Shown here: one piece after another, positions 1 through 9,025 of the stretch
How positions within the stretch are numbered: position 1 is the stretch's first letter
How the letters are laid out: each line of letters starts with the position of its first letter
DNA from: Hippopus hippopus
Lineage: Eukaryota; Mollusca; Bivalvia; Cardiida; Cardiidae
Assembly: GCA_946811185.2 (NCBI GenBank)
Contig: OX328102.1
Coordinates: 13,517,194 to 13,581,193 of the forward strand
DNA: 64,000 nt
Direction: 5' to 3'
Made by a program: the position numbers and the translations under genes
Notes under the pieces: generated by a model
The model's database searches: none
What the model saw: only the letters and a program-made list of their open reading frames with translations
What the model was told of the DNA's origin: nothing

Positions 1-179
1 AAATTCCTTTCGAGGATAGGTGATTCGGCTGCGAAATAAATCATTTCTCTCTTCCAGTTGAAATTCTTTTGGACTTTTTTCTATGGTGAAAATCAGCGAT
101 CGCCGTTTTGGTCACAGTTTTCACGACGGGGCCGACAGTAATACCGGTTTGACTCTACCAGACGACAAATTGCTTTACC

Positions 180-419
180 ACTTTACCAGAAGACAAATAT
201 TTTGACTTTTCCAAATTGAAAGCATTTGCAGACGACATATTAATTGTTGCCCAAATGTTGGAATTTGCCTTGGAAAGGGTGGAACATATTGTGGGAAATG
301 GAGAAAATGCTGGTTATCAGCTCAGCAAATTCTCCTCCCCCCCCCCCAAAAAAAAAATGTTTTCAAAGGTATACTTTCTCCATGTCATTAAAAGTTGGGA
401 TTGTTTGGTAAAGGTTTAA
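180..419 (+). mobile_element. TPM copy, A-B
   Basis: Full-length. The A half opens at 180 and the B half ends in GGTAAAGG TTTAA. Its right TTAA is shared with the next copy (416-592), so two elements sit head to tail on one target. A stub of another A end lies at 152-175. Confidence 0.8.
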
Positions 420-592
420 CCCTTTATCACACAATCCCGAGTTTTAACGACCCTGAAGGAGAAGACTTTTGAAATCATTGTGGGAAAAGGAGAAAATGCT
501 GGTTACCAGCATTTTCTCCTTTTCCCACATTGTTTTCAAAAGGCTTCTACCCCATGGTCGTTAAAAATCGGGATTGTGCGGTAAAGGGTTAA
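416..592. mobile_element. TPM copy, B-B perfect palindrome
   Basis: Both halves are the B type: TTAACCCTTTATCACACAAT on the left and the inverse (ATTGTGCGGTAAAGGGTTAA) on the right. The whole 177 bp is one inverted repeat, with TTAA at each end. Confidence 0.85.
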
Positions 593-784
593 CTGTAAAC
601 AGATCGTTTTGGAAGGAAATATATAATTATAAAAAACAAAGCTCTAAAATGCACGTAAAGCAAATTTATGCAGATTTATGAAACGGGGAGGATGTATCAT
701 TGTCATGAAGGAATTGAATATCAGTATTATATCATGTCTAACATGTCTAATATGTTAACTGTTTTGTATTTGAATTGGAGTTTC
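592..784. other. No recognised feature
   Basis: AT-rich unique-looking sequence between a TPM and a SINE. No exon, RNA gene or repeat recognised. Confidence 0.4.
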
Positions 785-1045
785 ACCCCTTTTTTTCAGC
801 TTTAAGGTGTGACAGGGTCTTTAGTCATATCACGGCGGTCAGTGTACCTATGCGTGTGTTTCCTGGCTTTCTCATACCAGTACTGACACAACTTTCTTTC
901 CAAGTCACTGACTACTATAACCACATGCATCAGAGGTGAGGGGCGAAAATTGCCGGAAACAAGGTTTGCCTCAACCGTGTATCGAGCCAGCAACCACCAG
1001 GTCTCGAGTTAGATCCGCTAACCACTGAGCTATACCCGGATGGGT
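785..1045 (-). repeat. SINE-1 (tRNA-headed SINE)
   Basis: The promoter head reads on the minus strand: box A TAGCTCAGTGGTTAGCG near 1030-1012 and a box B-like GGTTGCTGGCTCGATAC near 1000-978. The body (GACACAACTTTCTTTCCAAG) recurs at 25617-25875, 56278-56572 and 61650-61830. The tail, on the left, reads towards TTTAACACC/GATT repeats in better copies. This resembles the RUDI/V-SINE group of molluscs. Confidence 0.75.
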
Positions 1046-1052
1046 GTTTACT

Positions 1053-1274
1053 CCTAACAAAACGACCAAATTTTAGTCTCCATCAAATTGAAAGCATTGC
1101 AGACAACAAATCAAATGTGGCCAAGAAAGATGTCAGTCTTAGAAATGGTAGACAACATTGTGGGGAACAGAAGAAAATGCTGGTTATCAGCACTTTTTCC
1201 TTTTCCCACACTGTTTACAAAAGATCCCTTCTTCAGAGTCGTTAAAACACGGGATTGTGTTGCAATGGGTTTAA
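1053..1274 (+). mobile_element. TPM copy, A-B
   Basis: The left end lacks CCCTTTACC and abuts the tRNA head of the SINE. The B half is intact to GGGTTTAA. Confidence 0.7.
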
Positions 1275-1404
1275 TGAAACCTGAGGTAGTTGTTACTCTA
1301 CTAAATGGAATAAACAAGGGCAATAATAATTGCGCAGGCTATGTGTTAAACGCAACCGAACATGGAACTTGGGAACAAAAACAAAAAAGACTGCACAAAA
1401 AAAA

Positions 1405-2105
1405 AACGGGTCAAGGCAATGGTCTACCACCGCAAGCACGCACAGCAAACATTCAACAAAAGCTGTGAAAGGGGTTTGTACATCTTCGCTAGGCAAGGAA
1501 GATGGTCACTACATTAATCTAGATCCTCGCCCTTGACAAGTGAAAGGTTGTGGGGGGGGGGGATCCAGTCGAATTGACCTAAACGTAAGAGATATTTCAC
1601 GATCCGCCTACGAAACATTGTCTGGCTGCAAATACATGCCATAGTCTACCATTGTGAGCACGCACAGCAAGCATTCAAGGAAAGCTGTTTTAAGGGGTTT
1701 CAACATCTTTGCTAGCCAAGGGAGACCATCACTACATTGCTCCAGATCGTCTCCCTTGGCTAGTTAAATGTTTGCGTGTTGTGCGTGTGTGTGTGGGGGG
1801 GGGGTGTTTCCTGTCATATTGATCTAAACGTGATAGAAATAAAACACGACCCGCCGACGAAACATTGTCTGGCTGCAAGTACATGCCATTGACTACAACT
1901 GTAAGCGCGCACAGCAAACATTAGACGAAGGCTGTGTAATGGGTTCATCGTATTTTCGCTTGCCAAGGGCGACAATCACAACGTTGCTCTTATAGCAACG
2001 TAGTGATTGTCACTCTTGGCTAGTTCAAGTGGGGGAGGGTCCAGTCATATTGACCTAAACGTGGAAAAAGTATTTCACGGTTCGCCTAAGAAACATTGTC
2101 TGCAA
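1405..2105. repeat. Three-unit tandem repeat (~220-245 bp) with internal hairpins
   Basis: Units start near 1421, 1641 and 1887 and share GCACGCACAGCAAACATTC, ATTGACCTAAACGT and GAAACATTGTCTGGCTGC. Each unit carries a hairpin: 1711-1765 (stem CTAGCCAAGGGAGA) and a longer one at 1960-2022 (about 27 paired positions around CTTAT). Poly-G tracts lie at 1551-1561 and 1795-1805. No coding content recognised. Confidence 0.75.
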
Positions 2106-2399
2106 CTTCATAGACTTTTTTCCTTGATGTGACAAGAATAACAAAAGTAGGTTCATAAAAGTGAATCTGAATTAACGTGTTTCAAATTACTTGCGCGGGA
2201 GAATTTTCGTAGACTAATTTTAAAAGAAACATCCAGTATGCCAAGGTTAGCTGACTCCCTGCACTCGTAACAACTCGGCCGATTCCGTACCTACATCTAA
2301 CCTCGTCCGTATCAAGGATCGATTTTGAAGTGCTGTCAGTCATATGGTCTGATATACACAGTGTTATTTATGTTCAAGTAAAGTGTGGCTCAAGCGATC
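2106..2399. other. No recognised feature
   Basis: Sequence between the hairpin repeat and the Harbinger-like element. No recognisable coding or repeat structure. Confidence 0.4.
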
Positions 2400-2402
2400 T
2401 TA

Positions 2403-3070
2403 AGCCTGTCTCACACACAACACGGTTGGGCACACGGTTCCAATACGGTATACTCGGTTATACACGGGTTGACTGGTACGAGTATTGAGCTCCAACCGTG
2501 CCTGGGGATGAGTTGGTACGATTTAGACTCGAATGTAGCACGAGTATGTACGAACAAAGCACGGATATACTCGGTCAAGCAAGGTTTGTCACGGTTTGAA
2601 CACGATTTGCAAACGATTTTCATACGATTGTTGTACGGTTCCAAGTACGGTCTAGTACGGTCTGTTACGGCCTAGTACGATTAAACACAACTTTTACTCG
2701 ATTAACTGCACATTTACAGGGTTTACATACGGTCCCACCGACTTTTGTTCGAGTTATGCTCGAATTATCACACATTCGTGTATGTTTTGATATTGACACG
2801 GTTGAGCTCACTCGTGGAGTGGACTTCATGTGCGGTTGTATATACGGTCTCACACGGTCTCTCACGGTCTTGTACGATCGCTAATACGATCATACACGGA
2901 CATGGCACCCGTGCCAGTTTTTTAAAAGTTTTAAAAATCATACACGGCTTTCACGGATACACTCGAATGGCCCGAGTGTAACTCGGATAAGGCCACGGTT
3001 GGTTCGGTTGTATGTACGGTTTACACTGGTGGCCAACCGTATAAGCCGTGTGTTCTGTGTGAGACAGGCT
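2403..3070. mobile_element. PIF/Harbinger-like non-autonomous element with phased CGG motifs
   Basis: Terminal inverted repeats AGCCTGTCTCACACA... and ...TGTGTGAGACAGGCT are flanked by TTA on both sides (2400-2402 and 3071-3073), the 3 bp TWA duplication expected of PIF/Harbinger. The interior is unusual: motifs TACGGT, ACACGG, CACGGT and their variants recur all along 668 bp, at 10 bp steps around 2630-2690. Small open frames inside are by-products of the repeat, not genes. Confidence 0.8.
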
Positions 3071-3086
3071 TTATGTTCTATTGCCC

Positions 3087-3445
3087 CTTAAAGATACACC
3101 CATACTCGTGTTCAGCCAGTTTTTAACCATTTCATCCTTATGAAATTTTAATCATTCTTGGGTCTTCATGCCAAATGTTGCCCCTGATGGCTGCAAGGTT
3201 GCACTAATTACGACGGGAAGAAAATCGGTATTTCAAGCTTTTGAGACCTTCCAAGCTACCGCTGTTGTCGTTTCCGGTTTTAAATGAGGATATATCCCAT
3301 AAGTTACTTCATCGCATACACCATATTTATCGATTTTTCGATTGTTTTCAAAGCTGACCAATATCTGAACAATTATACTCACTAAAAAGTTCCAACTGTG
3401 TTTTTTTTTTTTCCCCTTGCTGTAGAGATGCATCTTCAAACCCAC
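3087..3445. mobile_element. MITE related to 13520-13880
   Basis: Shares ATGCCAAATGTTGCCCCTGA, the following TGGCTGCAAGGTT and many further blocks with 13520-13880. Ends resemble each other in inverted order (CTTAAAGATACACCCA left, AGATGCATCTTCAA right). About 360 bp, no coding content. Confidence 0.65.
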
Positions 3446-3564
3446 CAATTGACCCACATTTAACGTGTCTGCTCATCAGAGCCTAAGCCTAGTAATGGTG
3501 CAGATCAAGGAGAACATGAATGTCCATGGTGTCTCCGTGGAATACAGATGAAAGTAAGTAAAAC

Positions 3565-3715
3565 ACCATGTGACCCTGAAAGAGAAAGCTTTTGAAAACA
3601 TTGTGGAGAAAGGAGAAATGCTAGTAACCAGGATTTTTTCCTTTTCCCACAATGTTTTCTACCCAATCAAATACAAGTATCACCATTTGTCATCTGCAAA
3701 TGCTGAATTCCATTT
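3565..3715 (-). mobile_element. TPM fragment, B-A, ends missing
   Basis: Retains GACCCTGAAAGAGAAAGC, the central palindrome (decayed) and TTTGTCATCTGCAAATGC, but neither CCCTTTACC terminus. Confidence 0.65.
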
Positions 3716-3974
3716 TTCTTTGTTTTGAGAGTGGCAAGATATCAAACTCATCCAGTTGTATAAAGACCAACACCCTGACTAGGTTTCACTAAAACTTGGT
3801 GATAGCATGACCTTAAACTTACAAGGTCCATGTTGATGACAGATAACTAACACACAGGTACCAAAATAGTTTATCCCTGTACAAGTTATGCTTGGATGAA
3901 CTATAAAGAAACAAGAAAACAATACATCTAAGATTGCATAATAGTCATTTAATATACAGAATATTTCTTTTTAT
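3716..3974. other. No recognised feature
   Basis: Unique-looking AT-rich DNA. Confidence 0.35.
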
Positions 3975-4180
3975 AACCCTTTTCGTAACAATCCATGTAT
4001 TAATTAAAGATCTGAAAGGGAATTGGCTTTTTAAAACATTGTCGGAAAAGGACAGAATGTTCGTTACAAGCAATTTCTTCTATTCCCAAAGTATTTTTGA
4101 CCCCATCAAAGAAAATTTCTATCATTCAAGTTATTTATTTATCACCTACAAATGCTTCAATTAGGAGAGGTCTAAAATTT
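3975..4180 (-). mobile_element. TPM copy, B-A, old
   Basis: Recognisable from AACCCTTTTCGTAACAATCC, the degraded central palindrome and CACCTACAAATGCTTCAATT. Many substitutions make it one of the older copies. Confidence 0.6.
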
Positions 4181-4499
4181 CAACAACATAGAAAGGATTG
4201 CATGACAATCAGGTCACAGCTTTTTCCATTGAAAATATTACTACATGTATAAGACAATTAGTAATTGATTAATGTAAGCTTGTAAAAAATACAGCAGGGC
4301 AGTAGTTGATTATGTATACACAGATTTTCTGTCAAAATCTAAGAGAGAACATCTACCTAAACATTGTCTTAGCAAATATTTCATGTCTAGCCACAAGGTA
4401 TATTTCAGACACAAAATGTTTGTCCTTTTGTCATAGTCATTTATATTTTTCAATAAATCCTAGTCTTAACTTTTAGTTATATATACATATTATTTCAGC
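4181..4499. other. No recognised feature
   Basis: AT-rich sequence with no coding or repeat signature that I can name. Confidence 0.35.
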
Positions 4500-4729
4500 T
4501 TAACCCTTTACCAGATGACAAAATTTTAGCCTTGTCCAAATTGAAAGCATTTGCAGACAACAATTTCAGTGTGGCTCAAATGGTGCAATTTTTCTTAGAT
4601 AGGGTAGAAAAACATTGTGAGAAAAGGAGAAAATGCTGGTTACCAGCATTTTCTCCTTTTCCCACAATGTTTTCAAAAGGCTTCTTTCCCAGGGTTGTTA
4701 AAAGTCAGGATTGTGTGGTAAAGGGTTAA
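4500..4729 (+). mobile_element. TPM reference copy, A-B
   Basis: Complete copy used to define the family. TTAA|CCCTTTACCAGATGAC opens the A half; GTGTGGTAAAGGG|TTAA closes the B half. The centre is a palindrome, GAGAAAATGCTGG/TTACCAGCATTTTCTC, extended on both sides by CTTTTCCCAC and its inverse. No coding capacity. TTAA at each end suggests piggyBac-type mobilisation (Kolobok also uses TTAA). Confidence 0.85.
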
Positions 4730-4871
4730 TACAGCCCATAACCATTCCCCTATCTTACACATGATCAAGAGATGCAAATGGTGTCACAACTGGTCAAAAC
4801 TGTGTAAAAAACTAGTGATGACAAATGGGTCATCCAAAAGTCAGTTTAGCCTGAACAAACCCTATGTTTAG

Positions 4872-5033
4872 GGTACGTTTTCACCAAACATTGTTCAGAA
4901 CAATCTTAGTCTTTATATCTGAGATTTTCTAAATTTGAAAGTAACACGATAAGTTGTGTTACTTTCAAAATTAGAAAATTCTGGAGAATAACACTAAGAA
5001 TATTCTTAAGAATAGTTGGTGAATACGAATCCA
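4872..5033. mobile_element. Palindromic MITE, family shared with 12888-13085
   Basis: Inverted repeat ending in GTTTTCACCAAAC and GTTGGTGAATAC, with internal arms TTTGAAAGTAACAC and GTGTTACTTTCAAA. The other copy preserves the same arms around a different loop. Confidence 0.7.
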
Positions 5034-5065
5034 GAACATTAATGGCTAAGAGAGTAACCTTTAAT

Positions 5066-5295
5066 GAACTCTTTACCAGATAAAAATTTTTTTAGACTTA
5101 TCCATGATGAAAGTTATGGCAGTCAACAAATGAAATATGGCCCATATGATAGAATTTGCATTTGAAAGGGTAGGAAAAATGTGTAAAAAGGAGAAAATGC
5201 TGGTATTAAGTATTTTATTCCTTTTCTAAAAAACTCTGTAAAAGCTTTTTCTTCCCTCTGAGTCCGTAACACACAAGATTGTTTAAAAGGGTTAA
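5066..5295 (+). mobile_element. TPM copy, A-B, diverged
   Basis: Both ends recognisable (AACTCTTTACCAG; AAAAGGGTTAA). The central palindrome is eroded (GCTGGTATTAAGTATTTTAT). Confidence 0.7.
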
Positions 5296-5627
5296 ACTTT
5301 TTTAATTCAATCAACCCAAAACTACAACTACAGTACAAGATTTCCTTGGCCAATGGGTTTCATGCATGATGTAAATATCGATAGGATACAATCAATTTTA
5401 CTGTAGGACCTACCATTTTGTAAATCACTCAGAATTTCTTCTACACACAGAGAATAAGTGTCAAACGTTTCTGTTCCAGTTTAAAACAAAGTTGTGAAAA
5501 TTACAGTTATTTCAATTTTCGAAATAAAGTTTGACACATTTATCTGTACGCTGTAATTATGCTACAATTTTTCATAAGTAAAATTACACAAGAAAGACAA
5601 ATAGCACTGTTTTTGAGGATAGTGTAA
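5296..5627. other. No recognised feature
   Basis: Unique-looking sequence with no exon or repeat recognised. Confidence 0.35.
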
Positions 5628-5895
5628 ATGTGTCATGCTCTGTGAAAAGGGGGCGTAATGCATCTGCAAAAAGTACGGACCCAGGTCAGCCTACATGGAC
5701 TGTGCATACTAACCTGAGTTGAAACCTTTTGCTATTGGTCAATTTTCTGCGTCTCAAAAGACTAGTGTACCTCATGATTCAGCTGATTCTTATACAAGAT
5801 GGATTTGGCTTCCGATAATTAGTTGATGACTTACATGGTATCATGAATCATGGAGATGCATTTGACGCCCACTTGCCAAAGCATGGCTTAAATAC
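5628..5895 (+). mobile_element. GGGCTTAATGCATC-type MITE
   Basis: Begins GTCATGCTCTGTGAAAAGGG and ends in the inverse (AGATGCATTTGACGCCC...GCATGGCTTA). Contains GGTCAGCCTACATGGACTGT, normally an inner palindrome of GGTCAGCCTG and CAGGCTGACC. Same family as 6911-7171, 11840-12008, 13138-13412 and 17400-17680. Confidence 0.7.
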
Positions 5896-6056
5896 ATGTG
5901 GCAGCTTTGATCATTTGTGGAACAAAATAATGGTACTGCCGCACACTTACATACCAAACAAACAACTTCAAAAAAATAAATTTCTCCACGATTGTTAATA
6001 CACCATTTTAGTGTTAAACTATGTTTACATTCCTAAAAGCTTTACATTTCAATCAT
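5896..6056. other. No recognised feature
   Basis: Short unassigned spacer. Confidence 0.3.
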
Positions 6057-6283
6057 TTAACTCTTTACCAAACGACAAGCTTGTAGACTGGTCCAAAATG
6101 AAAAGCATTTGCAGATGAAAAATTAAATGTAGCTCAAACAATGATTTCTGATTTTGATAAGAAGGAAAACATTGAGGGAAAAGGAGAAATGCTGGTGACC
6201 AGCATTTCTCCTTTCCCACAATGTTTGCAAAAGGTTTCTTCCCCAGGGCTGTTAAATCTCGGGATTATTTGGTAAAGGGTTCA
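6057..6283 (+). mobile_element. TPM copy, A-B
   Basis: TTAA at the left, CTCTTTACCAAACGACAAGC start, GGTAAAGGG end with the right TTAA mutated to TTCA. Confidence 0.75.
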
Positions 6284-6339
6284 GAAACAATCCCATATTT
6301 CAACATGTTGAAGAAAGAGGCCTTTTGAAACACAATAAA

Positions 6340-6508
6340 GTACAGACTTTGAAAAGGGATCTTACTGCATCTTCAAAAATATCTATTTCGGTCGAAACTG
6401 CTATTTGTCAATTTTTGCATGTCAAAGGACCAGTCTACCCTATGATTCAGCCAGTTATTACACAAATGGAATTTATGGATACATAATTATGTGACAACTT
6501 GCAACAAA
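6340..6508 (+). mobile_element. GGGCTTAATGCATC-type MITE, 3' truncated
   Basis: Keeps GAAAAGGGATCTTACTGCAT through TATGTGACAACTTGC, then is cut by the TPM copy at 6509. Confidence 0.55.
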
Positions 6509-6738
6509 TTAACTCTTTACCATACAATCTCGAGTTTCAACGACCTCGAGGAAATAGCCTTTAGAAAGCCTTTGTGGAAAATGGCAAAAATGCTGGTAAC
6601 CAGCATATTCTCCTTTTCCCATAAAATTTTCTACACTTTCAGAGGCAATTACCATCATTTCAGCTACATTTAATTTGTCATCTACAAATAATTTCAATTT
6701 CGACCAGTCTAAAATTTTATCGTTTGGTAAAGATTTAA
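6509..6738 (-). mobile_element. TPM copy, B-A
   Basis: Complete, with TTAA at both ends, inserted in the preceding MITE fragment. Confidence 0.75.
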
Positions 6739-6740
6739 AT

Positions 6741-6868
6741 GAGATTTGTCTTTAAAAGGGAAGAATACATTGTATGATATTGACAGAATGCATTTCTCCT
6801 TTTCTAACAAGGTTTTGAAGAGCCTTTATCCAAAGGTCATCAAAACAATGGATTGTTTATTAAAGAAT
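6741..6868 (+). mobile_element. TPM fragment
   Basis: A half lost. TTTGTCTTTAAAAGGGAAGA to the B-type ATGGATTGTTTATTAAAGAA remains. Confidence 0.5.
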
Positions 6869-6910
6869 TATTTGATCAGTAGGTAGTAAAGAAATCTATG
6901 TTATATTTGA

Positions 6911-7171
6911 GCCATGCTCTGGCAAAAGGGGGCTTAATGCATCTCCGTAATCCATCATACCAATAAAGCCATCACATGCTTATGGATCCATACTAGCCAC
7001 TTTTTTTAACAACCAACTCAATCATGAGGTAGACTGATCCTTTGACATGCAGAAAATTGACCAATAGCAAAAAGTTTTGGCCCAGGTCAGCCTGCGCGGA
7101 CTGTGCAGGCTGACCTGGGTCGAAACTTTTCGCAGATGCATTAAGCCCCCTTTTCACAGAGCGCAGCTCAT
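6911..7171 (-). mobile_element. GGGCTTAATGCATC-type MITE, complete
   Basis: Terminal inverted repeats CATGCTCTGGCAAAAGGGGG and its inverse at the right (CCCCCTTTTCACAGAGCG). Inner palindrome CCAGGTCAGCCTGCGCGG / CTGTGCAGGCTGACCTGG at about 7082-7121. Best copy of this family in the window. Confidence 0.8.
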
Positions 7172-7321
7172 TTCTATTTGTTTATAATTTGCTATCAATA
7201 ACTACAATAAAGTCTACAGAATACATACTAGAAGAGTATCCAATGGTAGAGATGGTAGTTCCTCGACACAAATCATGAAAATTGTATACTATTTGTGCAC
7301 ATCATCATTTGTGGGTTATTG

Positions 7322-7540
7322 TCCCTTACCCAATGACAAAAATACAGACTTGTCCAAATTCAAAGCACTTACAGACAACAATTTAAATGTAGCTCAAATG
7401 ATGGAATTTGTCTTTGATAGAATGGAAAACATGTGGGAAGAGGAGAAAATACTGATAACAAGCATTTTCTCCTTTTCCCCTCAATACTTTCAAAGTTTTT
7501 CCTCCGGGTTGTTAAATTGCAGGTGTGGTAAAGGGGTTAA
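7322..7540 (+). mobile_element. TPM copy, A-B
   Basis: A half intact; the central palindrome has one decayed arm (GAAAATACTGATAACAAGCA); ends GGTAAAGGGGTTAA. Confidence 0.7.
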
Positions 7541-7781
7541 ACTGAAGGCCAATAGGTATCCATAACTTTGTTAGTACAAAAATCAATCCAATTTTAGGAA
7601 ACTTTTATTACTTTCTAATAACGAGTACCTGAACAAACTTTTATAACTCTTCTTGGGGTTAAAAAAAACATGTTTTTCTCTGTGCCAATGTCTAGGATCA
7701 CACTACATGCAATCAATCAAAAGGAGGAATGTGATTGTCCCATGTACCACAATTTGGACATCAGATACAAATTTTTAACAT
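7541..7781. other. No recognised feature
   Basis: Unique-looking sequence. Confidence 0.3.
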
Positions 7782-7845
7782 TTGGTCAACCCTTTACCAA
7801 ACAAATCCTGTTTTTTTGAGACATTCATCATCTACAAATCTAGGC
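7782..7845. mobile_element. TPM terminal fragment
   Basis: CAACCCTTTACCAAACAAATCCTG is a B terminus; TTCATCATCTACAAATC resembles the A half. The centre is missing, as after an internal deletion. Confidence 0.45.
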
Positions 7846-8014
7846 CTTCCTGTTCAGCATATCCTGGAGCTTTCATTGTAAAACAACAGGCCAAAATGGC
7901 AGGCTTTTCTTTTTTACCTAAAGCATGTAAAATGAATGATTTTGTCAAAGAGCTATTAGATGAAGTGTGACAGAAAATGTCAAAGCTTAAGGTCATACTG
8001 TTCAACACTCAGTT

Positions 8015-8252
8015 TGACTCTTTGCTAGACAAAATATATAACTTGCTTTCCCCACCCACCTTATAGGATTTATTTGCAGACTACAAAATGAATATTTCTC
8101 ATGTGATGGAAATTTTGGTTGGAAGGTCAGAAAACATTGTGGTAAAAATGGGAAAATATTGGCTACCTGCATTTCCTCCTTTTCCCGAAATGTTTTTAAT
8201 AGCTTTCTTCCTTCTGGTCTTAAAAACATAGACATATTTGGTAAAAGGTAAA
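8015..8252 (+). mobile_element. TPM copy, A-B, old
   Basis: GACTCTTTGCTAGACAAAAT start; the A half carries an extra run of CCCCACCCACC; ends ATATTTGGTAAAAGG. Confidence 0.6.
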
Positions 8253-8374
8253 ACAATACAAATTTAATCAGGCCCTGGTTTTTCAGGACAAGAACAATAT
8301 TTGAACAACTGTCACACTGCCATTGAATGATCAAAATCAAAGTTATAGGTCATGTGATTCCAGACAGGAAGATC

Positions 8375-8600
8375 TTAACCCTTCAGAACACAATCTCGAG
8401 TTTAAACGACCCTGAGAAAGAAAACTTTTGAAACACTGTGGGAAATGGAGAAAATGCTGGTGACCAGCATTTTCTCCTTTTCCCACAATGTTTTTCACTC
8501 AAGAAAAGGCAAGTTTCATCCTTTGACCTACCTTTGATTTGTCATCTGCAAATGCTTTGAATTGGACAAGTCTAAATTTTGTTGTGTGGTAGAGAGGTAA
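8375..8600 (-). mobile_element. TPM copy, B-A
   Basis: TTAACCCTTCAGAACACAAT start; a strong central palindrome at about 8440-8490. Lies just beyond the CapZ alpha stop, so it may be transcribed in its 3' UTR. Confidence 0.75.
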
Positions 8601-8884
8601 TGACCCTTGCCTGTGTACTGCATCAGTTCCGCCAGATCAGTAACTGAACAACTCTGTCACAATTTAAAGGATCAGCACTGTAAGACAGTACAGTAAATTT
8701 TACAAACTTCTGTGCGTAATTTTTGAAAATAAACAACACATTTAACCAGTTTTCCTGAATGTTGTGGAAATAATATTGGGATTACAACCCCGGAAACATT
8801 TCAACAAAATCAAATCGTTATTTATATGTGAAATAAAAAGAAAAGAGGAGTCCTATGATACACTAAACAGTCTGCTCAGCTTCA
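8601..8884 (-). other. Probable CapZ alpha 3' UTR
   Basis: Unique sequence directly after the stop codon. A TATAAA variant poly(A) signal reads on the minus strand near 8826, but no canonical AATAAA is seen before the TPM copy at 8375-8600, so the true end could lie further left. Confidence 0.4.
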
Positions 8885-9025
8885 TCATTCTTTCTTCAGC
8901 TCCGAGCCAATTTTGTATCCTATAATTTTGTTCCAGTCAATTTTTGATCGAGTAACTGGTAGTTGTCGCCTTAATGCTTTGAATGTTGTATCTTTCATGG
9001 TCGAGTAGTTCTCAGAAATGGCTTT
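8885..9025 (-). CDS. CAPZA: CapZ alpha exon 10 (stop codon)
   Basis: Codes for residues 241-286, starting [20 protein letters not shown] and ending KIGSELKKE, then TGA. It contains the second family signature (FKALRRQLP), the motif KIDWNKI and the C-terminal actin-binding tentacle. The acceptor is TTTTACAG. Confidence 0.97.
   Translation of the reverse strand, partial: KAISENYSTMKDTTFKALRRQLPVTRSKIDWNKIIGYKIGSELKKE

Noticed and set aside
2385..2981. Overlapping open frames on both strands
   Set aside because: Products of the ACGG-motif body of the Harbinger-like element, with no conserved protein pattern.
1..8884. ST7 or WNT2 exons expected from vertebrate CAPZA synteny
   Set aside because: No matching peptide found; the region is almost entirely repeats and unassigned DNA.
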